DNA of 64,000 nt from JBQTKD01 sp963703165 (lineage in GTDB: Bacteria > Actinomycetota > Actinomycetes > Sporichthyales > Sporichthyaceae): the NCBI GenBank assembly GCA_963703165.1, contig OY969798.1:62001-126000 (forward strand), given 5' to 3'. The translations under genes and the position numbers were made by a program. Below are positions 49,852 to 58,366 of the stretch, piece after piece. The notes below the pieces were generated by a model. It ran no database searches, was not told the DNA's origin, and saw only the letters and a list, made by a program, of their open reading frames with translations. Every line of letters starts with the position of its first letter. Position 1 is the first letter of the stretch.

Positions 49852-52026
49852 CTACTCCTGGCTGGTGAGGATGACGAGCTTCTGGGTGGCCCGGGTCATC
49901 GCGACGTAGCGGTCGACGGCCCCTTCGATGCCGACGCCGAAGTTCTCCGGGTCGACGAGGACGACCAGGTCGAACTCGAGTCCCTTCGACAGCTCCGGCG
50001 TCAGCGACCGGACGCGGGAGGTTGCCGCGAAGCTCGGGTCGCCGATGACGGCGGCAATGCCTTCCGTGTGCGTGGTGAGCCAGTTCTCGAGGATCGCGTC
50101 GAGCTCCGTCGTGGCACCGCGCACGACCGCGTACTCGCCGGTCCGGATGGACGTCGGGACGTTGGCGTCGGGGAGCACAGCCCGGATGACCGGCTCGGCC
50201 TCGGCCATGATCTGTTCCGGCGTCCGGTAGTTGATGCTCAGCGCCGCCAGGTTGATCTGGTCGAACCCGACCCGCTTGAGGCGGTCGTGCCACGACTCGA
50301 TGAACCCATGCCGGGCCTGGGCCCGGTCCCCGACGACGGTGAAGCTACGCGACGGGCACCGGGACAGCAGCATCTGCCACTCTGCGTCGGTCAGCTCCTG
50401 CGCCTCGTCCACCACGATGTGCGCGAACGGCCCGGCGAGGGCGTCCGCATCGGTGCGGGTCATCGTGACCTCACCCGCCAGGACGCCGCGTAGGTCGTCG
50501 CCGTGCAGCATCGTCACGGCACCTTCGCCGTCGTCATCGGCTTCGAGGATGGACTCGACGACACGGGTCATCTCCTCACGCGCGGCGGCGGCCTCGAACT
50601 CGAGTCGACGTCGCCGACGGGCTGCGTCCGGGTCGCCGAGCCGCTGTCGGGCGGCGTCGAGCAGGGGGAGATCGGACACGGTCCAGGGCGATCCCTCCGG
50701 GCGCTGCAGCGCCAGGACCTCGTCCCGACTGAGCCACGGCGCGCACTTGCGCAGGTAGGCGGGAACGGCCCAGAGGTCCCCGACGAGGTCCGACGCCTCG
50801 AGCAGCGGCCAGGCGCGGTTGAACGCGGTGCCCAGCTCTCGGTTCTGGGTCAGAGCGCGGCGGATCATCGGGCCGGAGGACTGTCCCTCCTCGTCGTCCT
50901 CGCCGGTCTCGACGTGCTTGTCGACCAGGATCGTGAGGAGCGCTTCCCAGATCTGGCCGCGCGCCTCGTTGTGCGGGGTGCCGGGGTCCGGTGTCTCGAA
51001 CGCCTCGCGCCAATCCGTGGCGCTGAGCACGACCTCGTCCCAGGGGGTCGCGACCTTCATCGGCGTGGTCGGCGTCTCCTCATAGATCCCGACGGCCGCC
51101 TCGATCGCGGTCACCATCTCCGCGGTGGCCTTCAGCCGGGCCACCTCCGGGTCCGCCTCGAGGGTCGCGGTCTCACCTTCGGTGACGAGATCGCGCAGAA
51201 CGCAGGTCTGCACACCGTCCTCGCCGAGGCCGGGCAGGACGTCGGCGACGTAGGCCAGGTAGGGACCGCTGGGGCCGACGAACAGCACGCCGCCGCGGCG
51301 CTGGTTGAGTTGCGGGTCGGAATAGAGCAGGTAGGCGGAACGGTGCAGGGCGACGACGGTCTTGCCGGTGCCGGGACCTCCGTCGACGACGAGGGCACCG
51401 CGCGACCCGGCGCGGATGATGGCGTCCTGGTCGGCCTGGATGGTGCCGAGCACGTCCCGCATCCGCGCGGAGCGGTTGGTGCCGAGGCTGGCGATGAACG
51501 CGGACTGGTCGTCGAGGGCGGCGTGCCCCTCGAGCCCCTCAGCAGTGAAGACCTCGTCCCAGTAATCGCTGATCCGCCCACGGTGCCAGCGATAGCGGCG
51601 ACGACTGGTCAGACCCATGGGGTTGCCGTGCGTCGCGCCGAAGAACGGTTCGGCCGCGGGGGAGCGCCAGTCGACGAGGAGCCGTCGGCCGGTGCTGTCG
51701 CTGAGGCCGAGGCGCCCGATGTACACGGGCTCGCGCGCCTCCGCGGTCACCATGTGGCCCAGGCAGAGGTCGAGGCCGTAGCGGCGCAACAGGCGGAGCC
51801 GGGAGTCCAGCCGATGGACCTCCATGTCCCGGTCCATCGCTGCCTGACCGCGGCCGCCGGGCGCCTTCAACGTGGCGTTCAGACGTTCGGCGAGGTCGGT
51901 GATCGACGCTTCCAGGCTTGCTGCGATCTCTGCGAAGTACGCCTCGTCTCCGGCGATCAGGGCCGGGTCGGCCTTGGCGGAAAGGTTGTCCGGAAGGTCG
52001 AAGACTTTCGTCGGCAAGCGATTCAC
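49852..52026 (-). CDS. helR: RNA polymerase recycling ATPase HelR (HelD-like)
   Basis: 724 residues. SF1 helicase core split around an insert: Walker A GGPGTGKT (216-223), HIVVDEAQELT, FTVVGDRAQ, YVAMTRATQKL. N-terminal part matches the HelR subgroup (LPDNLSAKADPALIAGDEAY, RDMEVHRLDSRLRLLRRYGL). HelR dissociates RNA polymerase from DNA and shields it from rifamycins in Streptomyces and M. abscessus. The GTG has GGGGGA five bases upstream and lies 60 bases from a rifamycin-associated element. No transmembrane part. Confidence 0.93.
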   Translation of the reverse strand: MNRLPTKVFDLPDNLSAKADPALIAGDEAYFAEIAASLEASITDLAERLNATLKAPGGRGQAAMDRDMEVHRLDSRLRLLRRYGLDLCLGHMVTAEAREPVYIGRLGLSDSTGRRLLVDWRSPAAEPFFGATHGNPMGLTSRRRYRWHRGRISDYWDEVFTAEGLEGHAALDDQSAFIASLGTNRSARMRDVLGTIQADQDAIIRAGSRGALVVDGGPGTGKTVVALHRSAYLLYSDPQLNQRRGGVLFVGPSGPYLAYVADVLPGLGEDGVQTCVLRDLVTEGETATLEADPEVARLKATAEMVTAIEAAVGIYEETPTTPMKVATPWDEVVLSATDWREAFETPDPGTPHNEARGQIWEALLTILVDKHVETGEDDEEGQSSGPMIRRALTQNRELGTAFNRAWPLLEASDLVGDLWAVPAYLRKCAPWLSRDEVLALQRPEGSPWTVSDLPLLDAARQRLGDPDAARRRRRLEFEAAAAREEMTRVVESILEADDDGEGAVTMLHGDDLRGVLAGEVTMTRTDADALAGPFAHIVVDEAQELTDAEWQMLLSRCPSRSFTVVGDRAQARHGFIESWHDRLKRVGFDQINLAALSINYRTPEQIMAEAEPVIRAVLPDANVPTSIRTGEYAVVRGATTELDAILENWLTTHTEGIAAVIGDPSFAATSRVRSLTPELSKGLEFDLVVLVDPENFGVGIEGAVDRYVAMTRATQKLVILTSQE

Positions 52027-52086
52027 GTGCGTCCCCCGTTGTCCGTCCGATTACGGCCCCGGTTGGCGAGTGTGCGCCACGACGTA

Positions 52087-52104
52087 GGGCTTGCCGCAAG
52101 CCCC
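52087..52104 (-). promoter_or_regulatory. Rifamycin-associated element (RAE) upstream of helR
   Basis: Minus strand reads GGGGCTTGCGGCAAGCCC, in agreement with the published rifamycin-associated element as I recall it. It is an imperfect palindrome about 60 bases before the helR GTG. RAE drives rifamycin-induced expression of resistance genes. Confidence 0.75.
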
Positions 52105-52158
52105 AGGGTCCGCTATACGTTGAAGCTGAGGGGCTTCGGGCCTCTCTTTTCTTGTTTT

Positions 52159-52230
52159 GCGGTGGGTGCTCCCCTTGCGGTGGGTGCTCGGTTCGCGGTG
52201 GGTGTTCGGTTCGCGGTGGGTGCGGCCTTC
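52159..52230 (+). repeat. Four 18-bp tandem repeats
   Basis: Units GCGGTGGGTG plus eight variable bases start at 52159, 52177, 52195 and 52213, followed by looser copies to about 52275. Strong G/T strand bias. Could be a slippage tract or a repeated protein-binding site. Confidence 0.8.
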
Positions 52231-52477
52231 CTTGTGGGCGCGGCGGTGGGTGTGTCTTGTGGGTGCGGCGGCTGGGTGCGTCACCAAGGCTGACGCGCCG
52301 CTTCCGGTCCTCGGCGCCCTGGCGGGCGCCTGCGGTCCGGGTCGGCTTGTCATCGGATTACCGTGGTCGCCGTTGGCGGTAGTCGCTCTGGGGTGGTCGC
52401 TGATGGTGGGTCAGGTCGCCTTGGTTATGTGGTTGCGATGGGGTGCTGCAGGTATAGGAAATGTCAGTATGATTAGC

Positions 52478-52483
52478 TAGTAT
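52478..52483 (+). promoter_or_regulatory. -10 element of the HNH gene
   Basis: TAGTAT six bases before the ATG at 52490, in an AT-rich patch: leaderless. Confidence 0.5.
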
Positions 52484-52489
52484 GTTCGA

Positions 52490-54127
52490 ATGGAACACGG
52501 GCCGTTGCGCATCGCGGACCACCTGGCAGGAATGCCGGTGGGACCCGAACTCGCGGCCATGTTGGCGTCGGTGAACGTAGACCGGTTGGACGGGTACGAC
52601 ACGGTCGGGATGTTCAAGGCCGACTACCGCCAGGAGGCCCACTCGACCGGGCGCCGGTTGCATGCGGTGTGGCATGTCGCCCGGTGCGGGCGCGACGCCG
52701 GGGCATACGCGCAGCGACTGCCCGAGCCGGACGCCTTCGCCTCGCATGAGGTGAAGTCCGCGGCCTCCCTGACCAAAGGCGCCAGCGATGACATGGTCGG
52801 GCTGGCCCAAGGGCTGTTCGGGATCTGCCCCGAGCTCGGGGCGGCGATGATCGCCGGGGAGCTCGATCTGGACCGCGCGAAGATGCTGCTGTTCTGGACC
52901 AGCAACCTGTCCGACGCCCATCGCGTGTCGATCTTCGTGAACCTCCTCCCGCGGGTGTCGCTGTCGGCGAACACTGCGTTGACGACCGGACAGTTGGCCC
53001 GGGAGATCGCGCGCCTTGCCATCAAGCTGGACCCGGACTGGGCGCACGACCGGTACGAGAAGGGCGTGCGCGAGCGCGATGTGCGGGCGAGGCTGAACCC
53101 CGACGGAACCGCGGACCTGACCGGGACGCAGCTGCCGCCCGATCGGGTGTCCTCGGCCGTGAAGCGGATCAACACCCTCGCCCAGGCCGCGATCCGCCAG
53201 GGCGACCCGCGCCCGGTCGCGATCCTGCGCGCGGAGATCTACCTGTGCCTCACCGAGGGGTCCTGGGTCGGGCTCGACGACCTCCAGATCCTCGACGCGT
53301 TGCGCCAGTCCCGCCCGTCTCCGGACAGCGCGGACCTCAAGGCTCCTGCAGCGTCGCGTCAGGAGATCGCGCCCGGTGTGTTCGAGATGCCCGTCGCCGC
53401 GCAGCGCACCGCGGACGGGATCGAGCTGAAGATCGGCCTGAAGACCATGCTCGGGCTGGACCGCAAGCCCGCCGAGATCGCGGGGATGGGGTGGGTCGGG
53501 GACACGTTCGCCAAGGACCTGGTCACCAGCCTCGGTGGGGCGCAGTGGCGGTGGATCACCACCGACCACGCCGGGCACCTCCAGGCCACCGGCCTCACCC
53601 CCGCCCGACCCGCCGGCATCCGACTCCGCGACGGGGAGTGCACCTCGATCGTGAACCTGCACGTCCCCGCGCACCTGCTCGCGGTGCTCGCCGAGGCCGA
53701 CAGGTACGACCCGCCGTTCGGGATGCACCCCGTGACCTGGGAGATCTGGCGACCGGTCCTCCAAGACATCGCCGAGAGAGCGAAGCGGTTCCGACCACCC
53801 GACGACGACCCGAAGAACAGGTTCGCCAGTGCCGCGCTACGGCGCATCATCCAGATCCGGGACACCCAGTGCGTCGGCGTGGGGTGTCGCGCGCCCGCGA
53901 CCGCGTCGGAAATCGATCACCTCAAGGACCACGCCAAAGGCGGCCCCACCGACGAGATCAACGAGGCGCCTGCGTGCAAGTACGACCACACGGTGAAACA
54001 CAAAGCCGGGTGGAAGGTGAAACGCACCGACACCGGGTTCCTCTGGACCTCACGGCTCGGGCATACCTACCTGGTACCGCACCGACCCGTCGACCCGGAC
54101 GCCGAGCCCGACCTCCCACCCTTCTAA
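52490..54127 (+). CDS. DUF222 protein with HNH endonuclease domain
   Basis: 545 residues. N-terminal DUF222 helical domain (about 20-330) and C-terminal HNH nuclease (around 455-505) with C-x4-C (CVGVGC), SEIDHLKDHAKGGPTD and a late Cys/His pair (ACKYDHTVKH). These proteins are multi-copy in actinobacteria and may be mobile-element-derived; role unknown. AT-richer upstream region than the neighbours. A strong terminator follows. Confidence 0.88.
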   Translation: MEHGPLRIADHLAGMPVGPELAAMLASVNVDRLDGYDTVGMFKADYRQEAHSTGRRLHAVWHVARCGRDAGAYAQRLPEPDAFASHEVKSAASLTKGASDDMVGLAQGLFGICPELGAAMIAGELDLDRAKMLLFWTSNLSDAHRVSIFVNLLPRVSLSANTALTTGQLAREIARLAIKLDPDWAHDRYEKGVRERDVRARLNPDGTADLTGTQLPPDRVSSAVKRINTLAQAAIRQGDPRPVAILRAEIYLCLTEGSWVGLDDLQILDALRQSRPSPDSADLKAPAASRQEIAPGVFEMPVAAQRTADGIELKIGLKTMLGLDRKPAEIAGMGWVGDTFAKDLVTSLGGAQWRWITTDHAGHLQATGLTPARPAGIRLRDGECTSIVNLHVPAHLLAVLAEADRYDPPFGMHPVTWEIWRPVLQDIAERAKRFRPPDDDPKNRFASAALRRIIQIRDTQCVGVGCRAPATASEIDHLKDHAKGGPTDEINEAPACKYDHTVKHKAGWKVKRTDTGFLWTSRLGHTYLVPHRPVDPDAEPDLPPF

Positions 54128-54135
54128 AACAGGAT

Positions 54136-54170
54136 CCGACGAACGGCCCTGGCACAGGGCCGTTCGTCGG
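54136..54170 (+). terminator. Hairpin terminator after the HNH gene
   Basis: Perfect 15-bp stem CCGACGAACGGCCCT with its complement, 5-base loop. Serves the convergent pair. Confidence 0.75.
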
Positions 54171-54194
54171 AGGTCTGGTCGCGGCGGGTCGAGG

Positions 54195-54614
54195 TCAGCG
54201 GGTCAGGGTCACCGAGCAGTCGCCGGGGCCATCGAGGCGCTTGGCGGCCATGACGAACTCGTCGACGCCGGCGGCGTCGGTCCGCTGCTGTTCGACATCG
54301 ATCTCGCCTTCGTGGTCGGCGGTCAGCTGTTGGTCGAAGTACTTCTCGCCGTTCTGTGTGAGCTGGATCTGCCAGCGCTGACCGGGCTGGGCGTCGTCGA
54401 TCTCGAAGTTGCTCTCCAGTCCGTTGCCCTCACGGTCGACCTCCGCGTCGTAGCGGGCGCCGCCGCAGTCCCCGGTCCGCTCCGACGTGGTGCTGACGCC
54501 CGCGGTCGAGGCAAACGCACCGGAGCCCGCTGCCACCATGCAAAGGCTCACGGCGCCGAAAGCGGCAACACCGGCGATGATGGACTTGCGACGGTTCAGG
54601 TTCAGGGCGGGCAT
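54195..54614 (-). CDS. Small secreted protein
   Basis: 139 residues: signal peptide (RRKSIIAGVAAFGAVSLCMV to AFAST), then an acidic beta-rich domain with a Cys pair (DCGG, DCSV) and WQIQLTQNGEKYFDQQL. No known family. GAGGAG six bases before the ATG at 54614. Confidence 0.75.
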   Translation of the reverse strand: MPALNLNRRKSIIAGVAAFGAVSLCMVAAGSGAFASTAGVSTTSERTGDCGGARYDAEVDREGNGLESNFEIDDAQPGQRWQIQLTQNGEKYFDQQLTADHEGEIDVEQQRTDAAGVDEFVMAAKRLDGPGDCSVTLTR

Positions 54615-54748
54615 CGGGTTCTCCTCGGGGGCTTCGGTTTCGCACCGTTCGGCGCGTTGAGGGAACTCTGCGCCGATGTCCGCTATCGCCACCGCAACCG
54701 ATCGCTAAGGCCGCGATAACTCCGCCGGGCCAACTAAAGAGCGGTCGG

Positions 54749-55018
54749 CTAATCCCCGCCCACCCAGGTGCGGATGGCGTCGATGTCGGCCGCGGACAGC
54801 CCGGTCCGATGACCGACCGGATACAGCAGCGCGCGTGCTCGGTAGTGCTCGGCGGTCCAGTCCAGCTCGGCGGGGCCGATCTCGTTCTCTGGCTTCACCC
54901 GCGTCAGCAGCGGCTGCGACGACGCGTCGGCGCCCTTACGAGCGCACCTGTACTCGCGATGAGGCTGCGACGCCCCGAAGGGAATGAGCGTTCCGTCGAC
55001 GTCGAGGAAGAGGAGCAC
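54749..55018 (-). pseudogene. HAD-like hydrolase gene with internal deletion
   Basis: 89 residues. The start LLFLDVDGTLIPFG is HAD motif I and the end ELDWTAEHYRARALLYPVGHRTGLSAADIDAI matches the tail of actinobacterial HAD proteins, but the middle, including motifs II and III, is missing. About 80-100 residues appear deleted in frame; likely non-functional as a phosphatase. Confidence 0.6.
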
Positions 55019-55066
55019 TCGTAGTAGCGTGGAACGCCTGCTCGGACTGTCGGCACGAACGCTCGG

Positions 55067-56119
55067 CTATGCCGGGTAGACCTGAGTTTCGTTGGCCTTC
55101 ACGGCCATCCAGATCTCCTGGCCCGGTACGAGACCGAGTTCAGCGACGGCGCCGGCGGTGATGTCCGCGAAGCCGGGCAGCGCGCCGACCAACCGCAGGC
55201 GGACCACACCGCCGTGCAGTTCGAGATCGGCGACCGTCGCGGGGAAGACGTTGCGGGGACTGCCGTCCGGGCGCGAGCGGAACACCGCGACCGCGGCGGG
55301 GGAGAACGCAACGAACACCGGACCCGCGGCCTCCTCGGCGAGCGACAGCTCCGTGCCCGACTCCAGCCGGACCGACGATCCGTTCGCCTGCCCCTGGTAG
55401 AGGTTCAGCCCGACCAGCTGCGCGACGTAGTCCGTCCGGGGTTGGCGGGCGATCTCCGCCACCGAACCGGCCTGCACCACGGTGCCGTTCTCGAGGACCA
55501 CCACCCGGGTCGCGAGAACCATCGCGTCCAGCGGGTCGTGGGTGACGAGGACCGCCGCGCCGGCGAAGTCCGCCAGATGACGTCGCAGTTCGGAACGGAC
55601 CTCGATGCGGGTGGCGGCATCCAGCGCCGCGAGCGGTTCGTCGAGCAACAGCAGGGCGGGGCCGGGGGCGAGGGCTCGAGCGAGGGCAACCCGTTGGGCC
55701 TGACCGCCGGAGAGCTGGGCGGGCTTCGAGCTGCCCTTGTCCGGAAGGCCGACCCGAGTGAGCCATTGTTCGGCCGTCGTCCTGGCTTCGCGTCGCCCCG
55801 CTCCGCGGGTGCGCAGACCGAAGGCGATGTTGTCGACGGCGCTCAGGTGCGGGAAGAGTCGGTGGTCCTGGAAGACCATCCCGACCGGCCGCTTCTCCGG
55901 CGGCACGTGCAGCCGTCGCGCGCTGTCGTCGAGGTCTCGACCTGCGAGTCGAACCTGCGCCTCGGTGGGCGGCAGCAACCCCGCCAGAACCCGCAGTGCA
56001 GTGCTCTTACCTGCACCGTTGGGTCCCAGCAGAGCCACGGTCTCCCCGTGCGCGACCGAAAGGCTCAAGTTCAAGTTGAAGGTTGCACGTTCAACTCTCA
56101 ACTTCGCATCGAGGGTCAT
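55067..56119 (-). CDS. modC: Molybdate ABC transporter ATPase ModC
   Basis: 350 residues. Walker A GPNGAGKST, signature LSGGQAQRVALARAL, DEPLAALD, and a C-terminal TOBE domain (VADLELHGGVVRLRLVG) that binds molybdate. Powers ModAB import. The ATG overlaps the modB stop by four bases; a longer frame starting at 56179 is not supported. Confidence 0.93.
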   Translation of the reverse strand: MTLDAKLRVERATFNLNLSLSVAHGETVALLGPNGAGKSTALRVLAGLLPPTEAQVRLAGRDLDDSARRLHVPPEKRPVGMVFQDHRLFPHLSAVDNIAFGLRTRGAGRREARTTAEQWLTRVGLPDKGSSKPAQLSGGQAQRVALARALAPGPALLLLDEPLAALDAATRIEVRSELRRHLADFAGAAVLVTHDPLDAMVLATRVVVLENGTVVQAGSVAEIARQPRTDYVAQLVGLNLYQGQANGSSVRLESGTELSLAEEAAGPVFVAFSPAAVAVFRSRPDGSPRNVFPATVADLELHGGVVRLRLVGALPGFADITAGAVAELGLVPGQEIWMAVKANETQVYPA

Positions 56120-56946
56120 GGCGGGCTCGCGGTGGGGTTCAGCCAGCGCTCCCGGAGCAGCGCCAGGACGACGACGCACACCGAGAGCAGCACCAGGCTC
56201 AGCACGATCGCAGCCGGCGGATCGCTCTCGAGTGCCTCGTACACCGCGAGCGGCATCGTCTGGGTGCGGCCCGGGAAGCTGCCGGCGAAGGTGATCGTCG
56301 CGCCGAACTCACCGAGGGCCCTGGCCCAACAGAGCACGGCGCCGGCGGCGACACCCGGCAGCACCAGGGGGAGCGTGACCCTGCGGAACGTCGTCCACCG
56401 CCCCGCGCCGAGCGTGGCCGCGGCCTCGGCGAAGCGCGGGTCCAGGCCCCGCAGGGAACCCTCGACAGCAATGACGAGGAACGGCATGGCGACGAACGCC
56501 TCCGCGATCACGACCGCCGTGGTGGTGAACGGCAGCGAGAACCCGGTCGCGTCGTAGATCTCCTTGCCGACCACACCGGTACGGCCCAGCGCGCTGAGGA
56601 GCGCGACGCCGCCGACGACGGGCGGCAGCACCAGAGGCACGGTGACCAGCGCGCGCAGGACCGCCCGGCCACGGAACCGGCCGTGGGCGAGGACGACGGC
56701 CAGTGGCACCCCGAGCACGATCGAGATGATCGTCGCCATGGTGGCGGTCATGAGCGACAGCTTCAGGGCCTCGCGCACAGCCGGGTCGGACATGCGGTCC
56801 GGCATGGAGCCCCACGGCGCGCGCAGGATGAGGCCGAGCAGGGGGATCAGCAGGAAGAACAGCCCGAGGACCGCCGGCAGGATCAGTGCCGGCGGTACCG
56901 CGCTTCGTGTCCGCCCTCGACGGCGCACTGTCTGATGCCGCGTCAC
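56116..56946 (-). CDS. modB: Molybdate ABC transporter permease ModB
   Basis: 276 residues, about six helices, with the EAA loop (AATLGAGRWTTFRRVTLPLVLPG) that meets ModC. GTGA overlap with modA. Forms the membrane channel for molybdate. Confidence 0.93.
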   Translation of the reverse strand: MTRHQTVRRRGRTRSAVPPALILPAVLGLFFLLIPLLGLILRAPWGSMPDRMSDPAVREALKLSLMTATMATIISIVLGVPLAVVLAHGRFRGRAVLRALVTVPLVLPPVVGGVALLSALGRTGVVGKEIYDATGFSLPFTTTAVVIAEAFVAMPFLVIAVEGSLRGLDPRFAEAAATLGAGRWTTFRRVTLPLVLPGVAAGAVLCWARALGEFGATITFAGSFPGRTQTMPLAVYEALESDPPAAIVLSLVLLSVCVVVLALLRERWLNPTASPP

Positions 56947-57791
56947 GGCACCTGGAAGCCGGCCTCCTGGAACGCGGCCTTCGCCTCGTCACCGGCCAGG
57001 AAGGCGATCCAGGCCGCAGCACCGTTGGCGTTCTTCGACTCGGTGAGGGCAACGATCGGGTAGTCGTTGATCGCGTTCGCGGACTCCGGGAAGGAGATCC
57101 CGACGACGGAGTCACCGGCGGACTTCACGTCGGTCCTGTAGACGAGTCCGGCGTCGGCCTCCCCGCTGGTCACCTTGGTGAGCACGCCCTTCACGTCCTG
57201 CTCGAAGCTGTCGATCGCCGCGGAGACCCCCGCCGCGGTGAAGACCTTCTCTGCCGCCGCACCGCACGGGACCACCTGCGCGCAGACGACGATCCGCAGC
57301 GCGGACTTACCGAAGTCCGCCAGGCCGGTGATACCGCCGGGATTGTTCTTGGGCGTCGCGATCTGCAGTTCGTTCTTCACGAAGATCGTGGGCGTGCCGA
57401 CCGCGTCGCCGGCGTCGGTGACCGTCTTCATCGTCGCCGGCGAGGCAGCGGCGAAGACGTCGGCGGGTGCCTTGGACACGATCGACTGGGCCAGCGCGGA
57501 GGAGGCGCCGAAGGAGAAGCGGAGGTTGACCCCGGGGTTGGCGGCCTTGAACCGCTCGCCGAGCTTGGTGAACACCTCGGTCAGCGACGCCGCGGCCAGA
57601 ACGGTCAGATCGCCGGTCGCGGGGCCTGGGGTGCCGGTCACGGTGGCTGTGACAGCGGGCGTCACCTCCGGCCCTGGCTGAGCGATCACAGGGTCGCTGC
57701 TGTCGTTGGCGCAGCCGCCGGCCAGCAGAGCCAACGCAAGCGCGGCGACGCCGACGGTGAGCGATCTTGGACGCACGGTGAGCACAGACAT
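56943..57791 (-). CDS. modA: Molybdate-binding lipoprotein ModA
   Basis: 282 residues. Lipobox LLAGGC (Cys27), then a periplasmic-binding fold: LTVLAAASLTEVFTKLG, FSFGASSALAQSIVSKAPADVF, and GLVYRTDVKSAG, the molybdate-binding family pattern. Captures the oxyanion for ModBC. Confidence 0.93.
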   Translation of the reverse strand: MSVLTVRPRSLTVGVAALALALLAGGCANDSSDPVIAQPGPEVTPAVTATVTGTPGPATGDLTVLAAASLTEVFTKLGERFKAANPGVNLRFSFGASSALAQSIVSKAPADVFAAASPATMKTVTDAGDAVGTPTIFVKNELQIATPKNNPGGITGLADFGKSALRIVVCAQVVPCGAAAEKVFTAAGVSAAIDSFEQDVKGVLTKVTSGEADAGLVYRTDVKSAGDSVVGISFPESANAINDYPIVALTESKNANGAAAWIAFLAGDEAKAAFQEAGFQVP

Positions 57792-57824
57792 CGACGGCCT
57801 CCCGGGGCGGGGGAGCAGAGGGCA

Positions 57825-58226
57825 CTAGGACAGGTCAGGAATCTCGATCACGACGTTGGTCGACTTCACGCTCGCGACCGCGAGCACGCCGGGCTCCAGG
57901 CCGAGTTCGTCGGCGGCCTCGCGGCTCATCAACGACACGATGCGGTGCGGACCCGCCTGGATCTCGACCTTGGCCATGACCTTGTCGCGCACGACGTGGG
58001 TGACGATCCCGCGCATGCGGTTGCGGGCCGACGCCGCCATGACCCGGCCGGGTTCCGGGGTCTCGGCGAGCGACCGTGCGAAGGCCGCGAGCTCGCGTCC
58101 CTCCACCACGCGGTGCCCGTGCTGATCGCGGGTGGCGGGCAGCCGACCACCGTCAGTCCAGCGGCGGGCGGTGTCCGCGCTGACTCCCATGAGGTCGGCG
58201 ACCTCGCTGATTCGAAAGGTGGTCAC
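57825..58226 (-). CDS. ModE-like regulator: MerR-type HTH fused to a Mop/TOBE domain
   Basis: 133 residues. Residues 1-60: excisionase/MerR-like HTH (RISEVADLMGVSADTARRWT). Residues 67-133: one Mop domain (SARNRMRGIVTHVVRDKVMA, KSTNVVIEI). Probably represses or activates modABC on molybdate binding. First gene of the operon. Leaderless GTG: TACGGT at 58238-58233, six bases upstream. Confidence 0.88.
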   Translation of the reverse strand: MTTFRISEVADLMGVSADTARRWTDGGRLPATRDQHGHRVVEGRELAAFARSLAETPEPGRVMAASARNRMRGIVTHVVRDKVMAKVEIQAGPHRIVSLMSREAADELGLEPGVLAVASVKSTNVVIEIPDLS

Positions 58227-58328
58227 GGGAGCACCGTATCGCAAGCACTACACCGAGTGCCTATCAAGCCTTGCTGTTGCGACGGTCAACCATTCGCGAG
58301 CGGCACACCGCCCGCTGATCCCGCCCTT

Positions 58329-58366
58329 CCTGACGCGCCCGCACCCTCTCCCAGGGGCGCGTCAGG
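58329..58366 (-). terminator. Hairpin overlapping the sensor kinase stop
   Basis: 12-bp stem CCTGACGCGCCC with GGGCGCGTCAGG around 14 bases; the sensor kinase stop lies in the stem. No T run. Confidence 0.5.

Larger units (their letters stand above)
52027..52489 (+). other. Non-coding region between helR and the HNH gene
   Basis: 463 bases. Holds the helR promoter and RAE, the 18-bp tandem repeats at 52159-52230, and the leaderless promoter of the HNH gene. No convincing gene; a minus-strand frame spanning the repeats overlaps the RAE and is not credible. Confidence 0.7.

Noticed and set aside
52051..52353. Minus-strand frame with THREP hexapeptide repeats
   Set aside because: It is the reading of the 18-bp DNA repeats, overlaps the RAE and helR promoter, and has no ribosome site.
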